Source of the DNA: Croceibacterium atlanticum
GTDB lineage: Bacteria; Pseudomonadota; Alphaproteobacteria; Sphingomonadales; Sphingomonadaceae
NCBI RefSeq assembly: GCF_001008165.2
Contig: NZ_CP011452.2
Span: 310,001 to 374,000 of the forward strand
Direction: 5' to 3'
Length of the DNA: 64,000 nucleotides
Part shown: piece after piece, positions 1 through 8,976 of the stretch
Numbering within the stretch: position 1 is the stretch's first letter
How the letters are laid out: each line of letters starts with the position of its first letter
Program-made: the position numbers and the translations under genes
The notes under the pieces: generated by a model
Seen by the model: the letters and a program-made list of their open reading frames with translations, nothing else
Databases searched by the model: none
Told to the model about the DNA's origin: nothing

Positions 1-1053
1 GAAGGCGGGAATGACGACCAGATCGACATCGCCCAGGGCCCAGTTCAGTTCGGCATTGATCCCCCAATATTCGTCATCGCGAAACGGGTAGGCATAGCCA
101 GTGACCGGGGCGTAAAGCGGTGCTGCCGTCGCATTACCCTCTATGAAATCCAGCGTTTGCGGCGCGAAGAGGCCGGTGAAGGGTTCGCTTACATCGCCCG
201 GTGCGGGGATGAACTGCCAGTTCGGTACGGTCGCATCGGGCGTAAACGGGGCGAAAGTGTAAACGCCGTCGATATTCAGACCGGGGCCAGTCCCCTTCTG
301 CGTGGAATAATCGGCCGATAGCCGGATGTCCGCATCCGGCGAAATCTCGAACAGCAGCTGTCCGCGCAGGGCGAGATCTTCCGCCGCGCCCGTTCCGTCA
401 GAGTAATATCCGTCGCGGTCGGAATAGGCGCCGGCGAAGCGCGCGGCGACTTTGTCCCCCACGGGGAGATTGATCACGCCGTTAAGCTGAAGCGCGTCGT
501 AATTGCCGTATTGCGCGCTCACGCTGCCTTCGAGCGTGCCCAGCCGTGGCTTGTTGGGGATGACATTGACCGCGCCCCCGGTGGCATTGCGGCCATAGAG
601 CGTGCCCTGCGGACCCTTCAGCACCTCGACCCGGTCGACATCCAGGAACGACGCCACTGTCGAGGAGGGGCGGCCGATATAGACACCATCGAGATTGAAG
701 GCGACGGCCGGGTTCGTATAGCCATTATTGGCGAAATTGCCGACGCCGCGGATGAAATATCCGACATTCGCGCCGCCCGCTTCGGGCACGTAAAGGGCGG
801 GCGCGACCTTGTTCAATTGCGTGGCGTCAACCACCCCGCTGCGGGCGAGTTCGGCCCCGCTGGCCGCATTGATCGGAATCGCGGCGTCCTGCAGCGTTTC
901 TTCGCGGCGTTGAGCCGTGACCGTAATGACGTTGAGCCCGGTCCGCTCCCTTGCCGTTTCGCCGGCCTCCTCGTTCGCAGCCTCCTGGGCATGGGCCGCC
1001 CCGGCAATGAACAGCAGGGTCATCCCCGTCGTGGCGAAAAGAAATCTCGGCAT
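1..1053 (-). CDS. TonB-dependent receptor, N-terminal 351 residues (runs off window)
   Basis: This is an outer-membrane receptor for energised uptake of a substrate. The reading frame is open from a start at 1053 to the window edge, so the C-terminal barrel is missing. It begins with a signal peptide ending near AGAAHAQ, followed by a TonB-box-like stretch (VITVTAQRREE), a plug domain with the RVEVLKGPQGTLYGRNATGG signature and the first barrel strands. A GGGAGGG ribosome site precedes the ATG. It is divergent from the LysR gene, whose promoter region holds an ATC-N9-GAT palindrome, so the LysR protein may control it. The substrate cannot be read from sequence. Confidence 0.93.
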   Translation of the reverse strand, partial: MPRFLFATTGMTLLFIAGAAHAQEAANEEAGETARERTGLNVITVTAQRREETLQDAAIPINAASGAELARSGVVDATQLNKVAPALYVPEAGGANVGYFIRGVGNFANNGYTNPAVAFNLDGVYIGRPSSTVASFLDVDRVEVLKGPQGTLYGRNATGGAVNVIPNKPRLGTLEGSVSAQYGNYDALQLNGVINLPVGDKVAARFAGAYSDRDGYYSDGTGAAEDLALRGQLLFEISPDADIRLSADYSTQKGTGPGLNIDGVYTFAPFTPDATVPNWQFIPAPGDVSEPFTGLFAPQTLDFIEGNATAAPLYAPVTGYAYPFRDDEYWGINAELNWALGDVDLVVIPAF

Positions 1054-1153
1054 TCTGCCCTCCCGCAATTGCCCGCTCTTCGCGGCGGGCCTTTCATTGC
1101 GAGTGAATCGCATTGCTTGGGCGATCAGTCGAATTTTTTGTTTTTGTAATTAC

Positions 1154-1172
1154 CCATCAATTGTATTGATGG
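1154..1172. promoter_or_regulatory. Perfect 8-bp-arm palindrome, candidate LysR operator
   Basis: CCATCAAT-tgt-ATTGATGG lies in the divergent gap between the receptor and the lysR gene and ends 3 bases before the GTG start. It contains ATC-N9-GAT, the motif known for NodD-type LysR regulators, and the neighbouring regulator resembles that branch. Binding is inferred. Confidence 0.6.
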
Positions 1173-1175
1173 TTC

Positions 1176-2072
1176 GTGAGACTTGATAATTTCGACTTGA
1201 ACCTGCTCGTGGCTTTCGACGTTCTGATGGAGGAGCGCAGCGTCACGGCGGCCGCGCGCCGGCTGAACGTGACCCAGTCGGCGATGAGCGCGGCTCTGAG
1301 CCGGCTGCGCCATTCGTTTCAGGATGAGCTTCTGGTCCTTCATGGCAAGCGAATGATCCCGACCCAGCACGCGCTCACCCTCGCGCCCGAAGTGTCTGGT
1401 GCGATCACACGATTGCGCGGCCTGATTGCTTCCGGGACTGCCTTCGATCCCGCCACTTCCAGGAGAACCTTCCGGATCGACGCATCCGATTACGTGACCA
1501 CCGTATTGCTCGCGCCGCTGATAGTGCTGCTCCAGAAGGAGGCGCCGGGCATCGGGCTGGAGCTGTCACTCCCGGGGGATGAGAGCCGCGAAAGGCTCGA
1601 CAATGGCGAAATCGACCTGATCCTGACGCCAAGGGAATTCATGGACGATGTCCATCCGAGGGAATTGCTGTTCGTCGAGCGGCACGTAGTGGCGGGGTGG
1701 GCCGGGAATCCCAGGCTGCGTGACCTCGATTATTCCGTATTTCTGGAATCCGGCCATGTCGCAGTGAGAATATCCCAGCAGGACACCTATATCGAAGCGG
1801 TTCTGAGCAAGATTGCCCCCGGCCGGCGGATCGAGATCGTCGCCCAATCCTTCATTCAGGTCCCCTGGCTCATCCACGGGACGGAGCGGCTTGCCGTCAT
1901 GCATGAACGGCTGGCCCTTGCCTTCCGCGACCTTCACTCGCTGCGCATTTGCGATCCGCCATTCGAACTGCCGCTGATGCGCGAAATGATGCAATATCAT
2001 TCCACGCGCGAAAACGATTCAGGCCTGGCCTGGCTGCGAAGGCGGCTGAAGGAATTCGCGAAAGGAAGATAG
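1176..2072 (+). CDS. LysR-family transcriptional regulator (NodD/NahR-like)
   Basis: A 298-residue DNA-binding regulator of full LysR length. The N-terminal winged helix-turn-helix covers about residues 5-65 (FDLNLLVAFDVLMEERSVT, then QSAMSAALSRLR). The rest is a substrate-binding-type effector domain. The wording of the HTH and the linker resembles the NodD/NahR/DntR branch, which usually answers to aromatic inducers. The start is GTG, immediately after a 19-bp palindrome, so the protein may repress its own initiation region as well as act on the divergent TonB receptor. The inducer is unknown. Confidence 0.92.
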   Translation: MRLDNFDLNLLVAFDVLMEERSVTAAARRLNVTQSAMSAALSRLRHSFQDELLVLHGKRMIPTQHALTLAPEVSGAITRLRGLIASGTAFDPATSRRTFRIDASDYVTTVLLAPLIVLLQKEAPGIGLELSLPGDESRERLDNGEIDLILTPREFMDDVHPRELLFVERHVVAGWAGNPRLRDLDYSVFLESGHVAVRISQQDTYIEAVLSKIAPGRRIEIVAQSFIQVPWLIHGTERLAVMHERLALAFRDLHSLRICDPPFELPLMREMMQYHSTRENDSGLAWLRRRLKEFAKGR

Positions 2073-2091
2073 AACCGCGCCGGTTTCCGGC

Positions 2092-2985
2092 TCAGACCTC
2101 TTCCGGACTTTTTCTGTTGGCTTCGATGGCTGAAACCTCCGGTCCGGATTCGTTGATAGTGGCCCGGCGCAGATCGCGTTTGTATTTGTACCGTTCAAAC
2201 GAAGTAGCGCTGTGCATCGTGCAGCGATTGTCCCATACGACCATGTCGCCGGGCCGCCACTTATGTGAATAAACGAATCTGTCCTGAGTGGCGAACGCGT
2301 ACAGCTCATCGAGCAGCGGGAGCGCTTCCTCGTCGGGCATTCCCTCGATACCCACGCCATGCCATCCCATATATAGCGCCTTGCGTCCGTCTGCCGCTCT
2401 GCGCACAAGCGGGTGGGTCATGCGCGGATAGTTCTTGCGCATTGCTTCATCCTTGAATTCCACGCCATTGCGCTGGAGCGCGCGAAAAAGATCGTGTTCC
2501 ACCCATATATTTTCCACCCGCTTTTTCATGTCCGAGGGCAGGGCGTCGTAAACAGCCCGCGTATCGACATATTGCGTATCTGCGCCTTCCGGTGGCGTGA
2601 CATGTGCAAGCAGAAATGACCATTTCGTGGGCCACGAATTGAACGGGCTATCAGTATGGAAAAGCTCGAAATCGGTGGGCTGCGCGCCATCGGGTTTCGG
2701 GGGAACGATTTCGCCTTCGTCAGTGAGGTTGCTGATATCGTAAAGCCCCTCGGTGATCCGCTTGCGCCCTGGCGGTGCGAGTTCAAGGGGGCCGAATGCC
2801 CGGGCAAAGGCGATCTGGTCGCTGTCGGAAAGGCTCGCATCGCGGATCACGCAAACGCCATATTTTGCCATCGCGTCCTCGAAAAACTCGACCACTTCAG
2901 CCGAGACGGGTGCTGAAGTGTCCATGCCGGTGATCTCGCCGACGAATAGCGGATGAAGCTGAGATATATCGATATTGCCTGCCAT
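2092..2985 (-). CDS. TauD/TfdA-family Fe(II)/2-oxoglutarate dioxygenase
   Basis: A 297-residue dioxygenase that should couple 2-oxoglutarate decarboxylation to hydroxylation of a small organic substrate. The metal-binding HxD is seen in ELFHTDSPF, the distal His in CTMHSAT, and the Arg that binds 2-oxoglutarate in the KRDLRRATI segment. Length fits the family. I chose the ATG at 2985, with GAGGA upstream, over an in-frame ATG at 2997. It is divergent from the TonB receptor at 3318, and each gene has one copy of the CACTATTTT element pointing towards it. It resembles herbicide- and taurine-type dioxygenases; the substrate is not deducible. Confidence 0.9.
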   Translation of the reverse strand: MAGNIDISQLHPLFVGEITGMDTSAPVSAEVVEFFEDAMAKYGVCVIRDASLSDSDQIAFARAFGPLELAPPGRKRITEGLYDISNLTDEGEIVPPKPDGAQPTDFELFHTDSPFNSWPTKWSFLLAHVTPPEGADTQYVDTRAVYDALPSDMKKRVENIWVEHDLFRALQRNGVEFKDEAMRKNYPRMTHPLVRRAADGRKALYMGWHGVGIEGMPDEEALPLLDELYAFATQDRFVYSHKWRPGDMVVWDNRCTMHSATSFERYKYKRDLRRATINESGPEVSAIEANRKSPEEV

Positions 2986-3109
2986 GCGGGTCCTCATCCA
3001 ACCGCGCCCCGTCCGAATTTAGCAGAACGCCTCCGTTTGCGGAGGATTCGACCGGAATGGCGCGCGCTTTCTTGCTCTTCCCATCGAAAGAAACCCCGTC
3101 CGCGCCAGG

Positions 3110-3126
3110 AAAATAGTGCCCACATT
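3110..3126 (-). promoter_or_regulatory. 17-bp AWTGWNNSCACTATTTT element, copy 1
   Basis: On the minus strand this reads AATGTGGGCACTATTTT, directed at the dioxygenase start about 125 bases away. It is one of five such copies in the first 15.3 kb. The bound factor is unknown. Confidence 0.6.
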
Positions 3127-3166
3127 TTGCTGGTTCGGGCCGGTCTCGTTTCGCGCGCTCTTCCAA

Positions 3167-3183
3167 AATGACAGCACTATTTT
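3167..3183 (+). promoter_or_regulatory. 17-bp AWTGWNNSCACTATTTT element, copy 2
   Basis: Reads AATGACAGCACTATTTT and points at the TonB receptor start at 3318, about 135 bases downstream. With copy 1 it forms a wide inverted pair in the shared control region. Confidence 0.6.
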
Positions 3184-3317
3184 CGGCCAGCCGGGATCGA
3201 TCACACCGGGCGATATAAAACAAATTCGGCACTCACGCCGGGATGGGCTGGCCTTGTTCCGTCATATGGCGAGGCCGGCCGGCAGAGGGCCAAAATAGAA
3301 GGCCGGGAGGGCGAACG

Positions 3318-6300
3318 ATGAAATTGGGCGACAGAATAGGTGTGCGTAGCGACCGCCGGATGTTCGGCATCGCGATGATGGCGACGGTCTCCATGCTTAC
3401 GGTTGCGAGCCCGGTGCAAGGGCAGACCGCGCAGGATGCTGCCTCTTCCCCGCGCGAGGATGGTCCCTCGGTTGAAACATCCATTGATACCATTGTGGTC
3501 ACGGGCACGCGCATCGGTGGCGAAGCGCCTGTCGGCGCCGCTCTGGTCCAGCTCGGCGAGGACGATATTCGCGAAAGCGGTCTCGCAAGCACGGCCGATA
3601 TACTGAATACAGTACCTTCCATCCTTAAGCTCGGCGGGGGGGACAATTATGCTGGCGGGCAGGCCCAGCAGGCCAACACGATCAATTCTTTCAGCTTCAA
3701 CAAGTCACCCAACATTCGCGGCCTTGGGGTAGGCGCGACGCTCAGCCTCGTTAACGGCCACCGTGTCCCTTATGAAGGGGGCAACATGAACGCCTTCGAC
3801 GGCGACAATTTTCCGGCCCAGATGATCCAGAGGATCGACGTGGTGCAGGATGGTGGTTCGGCATTATATGGCGCGGATGCCATCGCGGGCACGGTCAACT
3901 ATATCCTGCGCCGTCCTGAAGACACGTTGGAAGTGTATAGCGGCTATCGCAAGAATGACGGCCAGAACGCCTGGTATGTCACGGGCATCGGGGGCGTTGA
4001 GTGGGCCGAAGGAACCGGCCAGCGCGGCGGGTTGATCGTCTCCTACCAATATTCCGACCAGGACCCTTTCGAAGCTTCGGCGAGGCCGGATCTCTATAAT
4101 GACGACCTCTCGCCCTATGGTGGGCCGCCGTCACCTCTTTACTCCGCTCCCGGCAATGTGGTGGTCGGCGGCAATTATTATTCGATACCGTTCGGTCAGG
4201 ATGGGACCGATCTCACGCTCTCGGACCTCGGCACGATCCCGAACCGGATGAACACCTGGACCGGGATAGAGGTCATACCCGCGGTGGAAGCCCACCGGGT
4301 TGCAGCCAATTTTGAACAGAACGTCACGGACTGGCTGAGAATTTTTGCTGACGGGCTGTATGTCCACCGTGACTTCGCCATCAATGGTCCCAATTCTTCT
4401 ACCAGCAACAGGGTAATGAATTTCGGACAGCTTCCCCAGATTCCGAACAGCAACCCATACAGTCCCTGTAATCCTGACCGTTATCCGGGGGGCGTGGTTA
4501 CGGGACCGGAAGAGCTGGTTCTGGCGTGTCAGACCGGCTCGATCGGGGTCGCTTACAGCACGGTTTACGACATCGGTCCGCCCATGCGGACAGGGACCAC
4601 GGAAACCTGGACCTATGGAGGCGGCGCCGATGTAACCCTGCCCTCTGGCTGGAATCTCACCATTTCTGCCCATGCCGGCACGCATGACGCGCCTTCGGTG
4701 ACGACCCAGACGGGCGGCGCGCCCGCACCTGATTTCGCGACCTTCAACTTCTTCTGCGACCCCACTGCTTTTCAATGCACGGACGAAGCCACGGCCGCTT
4801 CGATCCTGGCGCGGGCGAACAACCTCGTTAACCGCACCAAATACGAGATGCAGGTCTATTCCGCGACGGTGGATGGCCCCTTGTTCGAATTACCGGCGGG
4901 CGAGGTGAAGGTGGCTATCGGCTTTGAACAATATGAAGGGTCGCTGCTCAACCAGAACAATTTTGGCGGAAACAATTTCAATCCGCGGAGTGTCTCCTCC
5001 GCCTTTGGCGAGCTGTTCGTGCCTGTGGTCAGCCCGAGTGCGGATATGCCGGGTATCTATGAACTCGAATTCAATATTTCCGCACGTTACGATGATTATA
5101 GCGACGCCGGATCCACGACAAACCCGCGGTTCGGCGTAAATTGGCGGCCGACGCCCGGTCTCAAGATATTTGGCAGTTGGGGAACATCCTTCCGGGCGCC
5201 GGGCCTGGCAGATAACGATCCGTTCTCCCAGACAGGCGTGATCCCGATCACCACGTCTGGCACGCAGATTGCCGCAAGCGTCTGTGGTGCCTGCCAGTCG
5301 CTTCCCTTTGGCACGATCTATCAGTCTATCGGCGGTGCCAATCGCAATTTGGAGCCGGAGACATCCGAAGCCTATGCCATCGGCGCGGACTGGACGCCGG
5401 GGTCGGTCCCGGGCCTGCTGGTTTCCGCAAAATACTGGCACATCAGCTATGAGGGCCAGATCTCCACACCGGCATTCAATGTCGGTTCGGTCAATGCGAT
5501 CAATCAGCAGATCTACAATTCACAGATCATTTACAATCCGGCGCTTTTCCCTGAGCTGTCACAGGAAAACCCCGTCGCCTTCTTCGGGGAATTTCCGACC
5601 ATTGACACGGACAATCCGGCCTGCGCCGCCGTGTTCGGGCAGAAGGTGACAACCCAGGCGCTCTACGATTCCATGATCGCCTGCTACAATACTGGCGGAG
5701 AGACCGGTGGCCTGTTCGGGCCACCAACGCCTCCGGGCAACGTGCTCGCGCTGGTCAGCGGTCGGCGGATCAATGCCGGCAAGACCATCGGTGACGGCTT
5801 CGACATCAATATCGCATACAGTTTCGATACTGACTTCGGCAGCTGGAACCTCGGGGCTGTCGGAACCTATTCGTTGGGATGGCAAGTTTCTCCGCTTCCC
5901 GGGGCGGAATTTGTGGAAGAAGTCAACCAGCTTGGCTTTCCGCTGACCTTCCAGGCGCGTGGGCAGCTGGGCTGGGAGGACGATTTCAGCATTGGTCGGG
6001 TTTTCGCCAATGCCTTCGTGAACTTCCGCAATTCCTATGAGATCGATCGGGATCAGCTGCCAATCGGCGTGGATACCTCCTTTGCCGAGGTGGACGCTTA
6101 CACGACCTTCGATCTGTCGATCGGGCTCGACACTGGTGAGGCGATCGGTTCTCCACTCGCCGACGGATTCCAGCTTACTCTGAGCATACAGAATTTGTTC
6201 GATGCAGATCCGCCTTTGGTTGTTAATCAGGCCGGTCTTGCCGGCACGGCAGTCCGCTTCGATCCGACTTATGGCAGCCCGCTGGGCCGGGTCTTCCAGG

Positions 6301-6323
6301 TGCAGGTCGGCAAGAAATTCTGA
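3318..6323 (+). CDS. TonB-dependent receptor, large (1001 aa)
   Basis: Outer-membrane active-transport receptor. Behind a signal peptide ending around SPVQGQ lies a TonB-box-like segment (DTIVVTGTRIGG), a plug with RIDVVQDGGSALYGADAIAG, and a long barrel ending in a typical terminal strand (RVFQVQVGKKF). Its length and plug wording fit the large receptor group that is common in sphingomonads and Xanthomonadales for oligomeric or bulky ligands. The open frame extends upstream to 3243, but the ATG at 3318 has GGGAGG in front and starts the signal peptide. It heads a same-strand run with the SnoaL-like lipoprotein and MFS transporter. The ligand is unknown. Confidence 0.95.
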   Translation: MKLGDRIGVRSDRRMFGIAMMATVSMLTVASPVQGQTAQDAASSPREDGPSVETSIDTIVVTGTRIGGEAPVGAALVQLGEDDIRESGLASTADILNTVPSILKLGGGDNYAGGQAQQANTINSFSFNKSPNIRGLGVGATLSLVNGHRVPYEGGNMNAFDGDNFPAQMIQRIDVVQDGGSALYGADAIAGTVNYILRRPEDTLEVYSGYRKNDGQNAWYVTGIGGVEWAEGTGQRGGLIVSYQYSDQDPFEASARPDLYNDDLSPYGGPPSPLYSAPGNVVVGGNYYSIPFGQDGTDLTLSDLGTIPNRMNTWTGIEVIPAVEAHRVAANFEQNVTDWLRIFADGLYVHRDFAINGPNSSTSNRVMNFGQLPQIPNSNPYSPCNPDRYPGGVVTGPEELVLACQTGSIGVAYSTVYDIGPPMRTGTTETWTYGGGADVTLPSGWNLTISAHAGTHDAPSVTTQTGGAPAPDFATFNFFCDPTAFQCTDEATAASILARANNLVNRTKYEMQVYSATVDGPLFELPAGEVKVAIGFEQYEGSLLNQNNFGGNNFNPRSVSSAFGELFVPVVSPSADMPGIYELEFNISARYDDYSDAGSTTNPRFGVNWRPTPGLKIFGSWGTSFRAPGLADNDPFSQTGVIPITTSGTQIAASVCGACQSLPFGTIYQSIGGANRNLEPETSEAYAIGADWTPGSVPGLLVSAKYWHISYEGQISTPAFNVGSVNAINQQIYNSQIIYNPALFPELSQENPVAFFGEFPTIDTDNPACAAVFGQKVTTQALYDSMIACYNTGGETGGLFGPPTPPGNVLALVSGRRINAGKTIGDGFDINIAYSFDTDFGSWNLGAVGTYSLGWQVSPLPGAEFVEEVNQLGFPLTFQARGQLGWEDDFSIGRVFANAFVNFRNSYEIDRDQLPIGVDTSFAEVDAYTTFDLSIGLDTGEAIGSPLADGFQLTLSIQNLFDADPPLVVNQAGLAGTAVRFDPTYGSPLGRVFQVQVGKKF

Positions 6324-6404
6324 GTCCGATGTCATACGGTGAAAAACGGGCGTCCCGGCCATGAGCCGGGCACTCCCTTCTCGCACAGCTCGTGGCGGGC
6401 GGTG

Positions 6405-7457
6405 ATGCCTTGGTCCAACAGTTCCGTCGGCAGGATGGTGATGCCGGCACTGGTCTGCATGTGGCTGGCTGCCTGTGTCACGATGGATTCAGGCGGATCG
6501 GCGCTCGCAGCTCGGTCATTAGCTCCGCCAGCGGGCAGGGCGGTGGGGGCCGGTCCGGTGCCGGTTTCGGGGCATCCGCGGCCCATGTCCCTGCTGGAGG
6601 CCCGGGACCGGGCGCTCGCTGCCAACAAGCGCCTGGTATTCGATATGTGGCGCGGCGTGGTGAATGCCGGGCATGTCGAACTGGCAGACGATATGCTGAC
6701 AGAGGATTACATCCAGCACAGTCCGATGCTTCCCACCGGGCGTGAGGCCTTCAAGCAGATATTTTCGGCTGTGGAGCGGCGGGAGATTCCCGACCTCGTT
6801 TTCCCAGCAATTGTGACCCTCATTGCCGAAGGTGATCTGGTGGTGATGGCCATGCGAGAGGAACTGCCGGAACCGGATGACAGCGGCAATTATACGACTA
6901 CGCACTTCAACCTGTTCCGGGTGGAAGATGGGCGGCTGGCCGAACATTGGCATTCGATACAGGGACAACCTGGCCCACATTTGCCGTCTCCTGACGAAGG
7001 CGGCCCGCAGCCCGTGACGGGGGCGACAGGCTCTGCCCAGATGGCCATGCTCCGGGCGGATCATCCCGCACTGGCGCGCAACAAGCAGCTGGTTTTCAAC
7101 GCGTGGAGAGAGGTTCTGGCGGCAGGCCGGGAAGACGGGGCGCAGCATTTCTTCGCGGAGGGTTACGTTGATCACGACCCTAATGGGCAATCCGGGCTGG
7201 CCGCTCTGCGGGCATCCCTGGCCCGGCGAGAGGACGGGCCGATATTACCGGCAATCGATGATCCTCTCGTTGCGATGGTGGCCGAAGGTGATCTGGTGGT
7301 GATGATCACCGGGAGGCCGCACCCCGATCCGAGGCGGGACGGAAAGACATATACCACCACGTCCTTCGAAATGTTCCGGATCGAGGACGGGCGCATTGCC
7401 GAACATTGGAACGGGGCCGCGCGGCCGGGCGGCTCTCTTGGGCCCTATGCAGAATGA
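6405..7457 (+). CDS. Tandem SnoaL-like (NTF2-fold) lipoprotein
   Basis: About 350 residues. The N-terminus looks like a lipoprotein signal (hydrophobic run ending LAAC, Cys about 24). Two SnoaL-like NTF2-fold repeats follow. Each starts with a similar helix (NKRLVFDMWRGVV; NKQLVFNAWREVL) and ends with the same strand (FNLFRVEDGRLAEHW; FEMFRIEDGRIAEHW). The family includes isomerases, cyclases and small-molecule binders; no catalytic role can be assigned. It lies between a TonB receptor and an MFS transporter and overlaps the open frame of the latter. The start is uncertain: ATG 6405 is preferred, but ATG 6435 would also keep the lipobox. Confidence 0.8.
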   Translation: MPWSNSSVGRMVMPALVCMWLAACVTMDSGGSALAARSLAPPAGRAVGAGPVPVSGHPRPMSLLEARDRALAANKRLVFDMWRGVVNAGHVELADDMLTEDYIQHSPMLPTGREAFKQIFSAVERREIPDLVFPAIVTLIAEGDLVVMAMREELPEPDDSGNYTTTHFNLFRVEDGRLAEHWHSIQGQPGPHLPSPDEGGPQPVTGATGSAQMAMLRADHPALARNKQLVFNAWREVLAAGREDGAQHFFAEGYVDHDPNGQSGLAALRASLARREDGPILPAIDDPLVAMVAEGDLVVMITGRPHPDPRRDGKTYTTTSFEMFRIEDGRIAEHWNGAARPGGSLGPYAE

Positions 7458-7494
7458 CAGACCGATCGCCGGACGGGGCAGGGAAGGGGACAGC

Positions 7495-8898
7495 GTGAAC
7501 GAAATCACAGCCGAACTTGCGGGCGAAACCCCGGAGCAGGAGGATCTGAGACCGCATTACAAGGAAGACCCCTGGCCTACGATGGGGCAGGCCTATTTTG
7601 CGGCATGGGTCCTGGCGATCGCGCAGATGTGCGCTCAGCTGAATAATGGCGTCATGACGCTTATGGTAGAACCCGTTAAGCGGGATCTGGATCTTACAGA
7701 TCTGCAGATGAGTTACCTTCTCGGCTTTTCGGCAGTGCTATTCTATGCGCTTGTCGGCATCCCCGCTGCCCGGCTTGTCGACCGATATAATCGCAAATGG
7801 CTGATGATCGTCTCGGTGGCTATCTGGAGTGCGGCGACAGCCGCCTGCGGGATGGCAGCCAATTTCTGGCAGTTTTTCGCTGCACGTTTCGGCATCGGCA
7901 CGGGTGAGGCAATCAATGGGCCGCTGTCCTATTCATTGCTGGCGGATCATTTTCAGCCCGAACGCCTGCCGCGGGGTATCGCAATCTACAATGTCGGGCT
8001 GCAGGGCGGGGCGGCGCTTTCCCTGTTGCTCGGCGCTTTCCTGATCTACATCACCGGTGGTCTTCCCACGGTTGAACTGCCATGGCTGGGCACCGTCCGG
8101 GACTGGCAGATGGTATTCGTCTTCACCGGCCTCACCGGCATTCCGGTCATCCTTCTGCTGACGCTGATGGGAGAACCCAAGCGGCGGGGCATAGCCGCAC
8201 AGCGCGCGCGCACGGGAGCGGCGACGGTCAATCTTCGGGATGTCCTGGCTTATCTTTTCAGGCACTGGCGGCTCTACGGGCCGATGTTTCTCGGCCTTTC
8301 GCTTACTTCCATTCACATGCTTGGATTGGGGGCGTGGAGCGCAGCGTTCTACACCCGCACCTATGGCTGGGAACCTGCGACAATCGGGCTCTATTCCGGC
8401 CTGGTCAGTCTGGTCCTGGCGGCGCCGGCTCTGTTCGGAGCTGTCTGGTTCAACGAACTGCTGACGACGCGTGGACATGCCGATACCAATTTGCGGGTCA
8501 TGGCCATTGGTATCACTGCCGCCGCCCCGTTCACCATTGCCATGCCGTTCATGCCATCGCCGTGGCTGGCGCTCGCCATGGGGGGGATTGGACCGGCCCT
8601 CATGCTGGTGGCGGCGCCATCGCTCAATACCGCCCTTCAGATAATCACGCCTAACGAGATGCGCGGTCAGGTAACTGCGATCTACCTTTTTACCATGTTT
8701 GCCGCCGGCGGGAGCATCGGCCCCACACTGTTCGCTTTTCTGACCCAGGAGGTGTTCGGCGATGAGTCCATGCTGCGTTACGCCGTGGCTGCAAGTGCCA
8801 CCATCACCTTTCCCCTGGCAGCGCTGACCTACTGGCTGGGATTGAGGCCATATCGCCAACGTATCCTGGAAATGCGAGCCGAGGGTGCCCCTGTCTGA
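7495..8898 (+). CDS. MFS transporter (spinster-like)
   Basis: A 467-residue inner-membrane transporter with about 12 hydrophobic segments and a cytoplasmic loop carrying the MFS motif between helices 2 and 3 (GIPAARLVDRYNRKW). The wording matches the spinster-like group often found beside sphingomonad TonB receptors and catabolic genes. GTG 7495 is favoured because AAGGGGA stands 5 bases upstream. An ATG at 7447 overlapping the previous gene is possible. It probably moves the compound or a breakdown product imported by the receptor at 3318. Confidence 0.9.
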   Translation: MNEITAELAGETPEQEDLRPHYKEDPWPTMGQAYFAAWVLAIAQMCAQLNNGVMTLMVEPVKRDLDLTDLQMSYLLGFSAVLFYALVGIPAARLVDRYNRKWLMIVSVAIWSAATAACGMAANFWQFFAARFGIGTGEAINGPLSYSLLADHFQPERLPRGIAIYNVGLQGGAALSLLLGAFLIYITGGLPTVELPWLGTVRDWQMVFVFTGLTGIPVILLLTLMGEPKRRGIAAQRARTGAATVNLRDVLAYLFRHWRLYGPMFLGLSLTSIHMLGLGAWSAAFYTRTYGWEPATIGLYSGLVSLVLAAPALFGAVWFNELLTTRGHADTNLRVMAIGITAAAPFTIAMPFMPSPWLALAMGGIGPALMLVAAPSLNTALQIITPNEMRGQVTAIYLFTMFAAGGSIGPTLFAFLTQEVFGDESMLRYAVAASATITFPLAALTYWLGLRPYRQRILEMRAEGAPV

Positions 8899-8904
8899 CA
8901 GTGC

Positions 8905-8921
8905 ATTGAACCCACTATTTT
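8905..8921 (+). promoter_or_regulatory. 17-bp AWTGWNNSCACTATTTT element, copy 3
   Basis: Reads ATTGAACCCACTATTTT, starting 7 bases past the MFS stop codon and about 55 bases before the TTG start of the alpha/beta hydrolase. It suggests a separate promoter for that gene. Confidence 0.6.
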
Positions 8922-8976
8922 TGGCGAACCGGGCCGTTCAGGATCCAATTGAAATAATGGTTTAGGGAGTAGGAAA

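Larger units (their letters stand above)
2986..3317. other. 332-bp divergent control region with paired 17-bp elements
   Basis: No gene is seen here. It holds a perfect small hairpin at 3030-3045 (CCTCCG-tttg-CGGAGG) and two oppositely oriented copies of the AWTGWNNSCACTATTTT element (3110-3126 on minus, 3167-3183 on plus), one facing each divergent gene. The receptor ribosome site GGGAGGGCGA lies at the right end. Confidence 0.7.

Noticed and set aside
511-1149. A 212-codon plus-strand open frame
   Set aside because: It is antisense to the N-terminal part of the first TonB receptor, which has a signal peptide, TonB box and plug signature.
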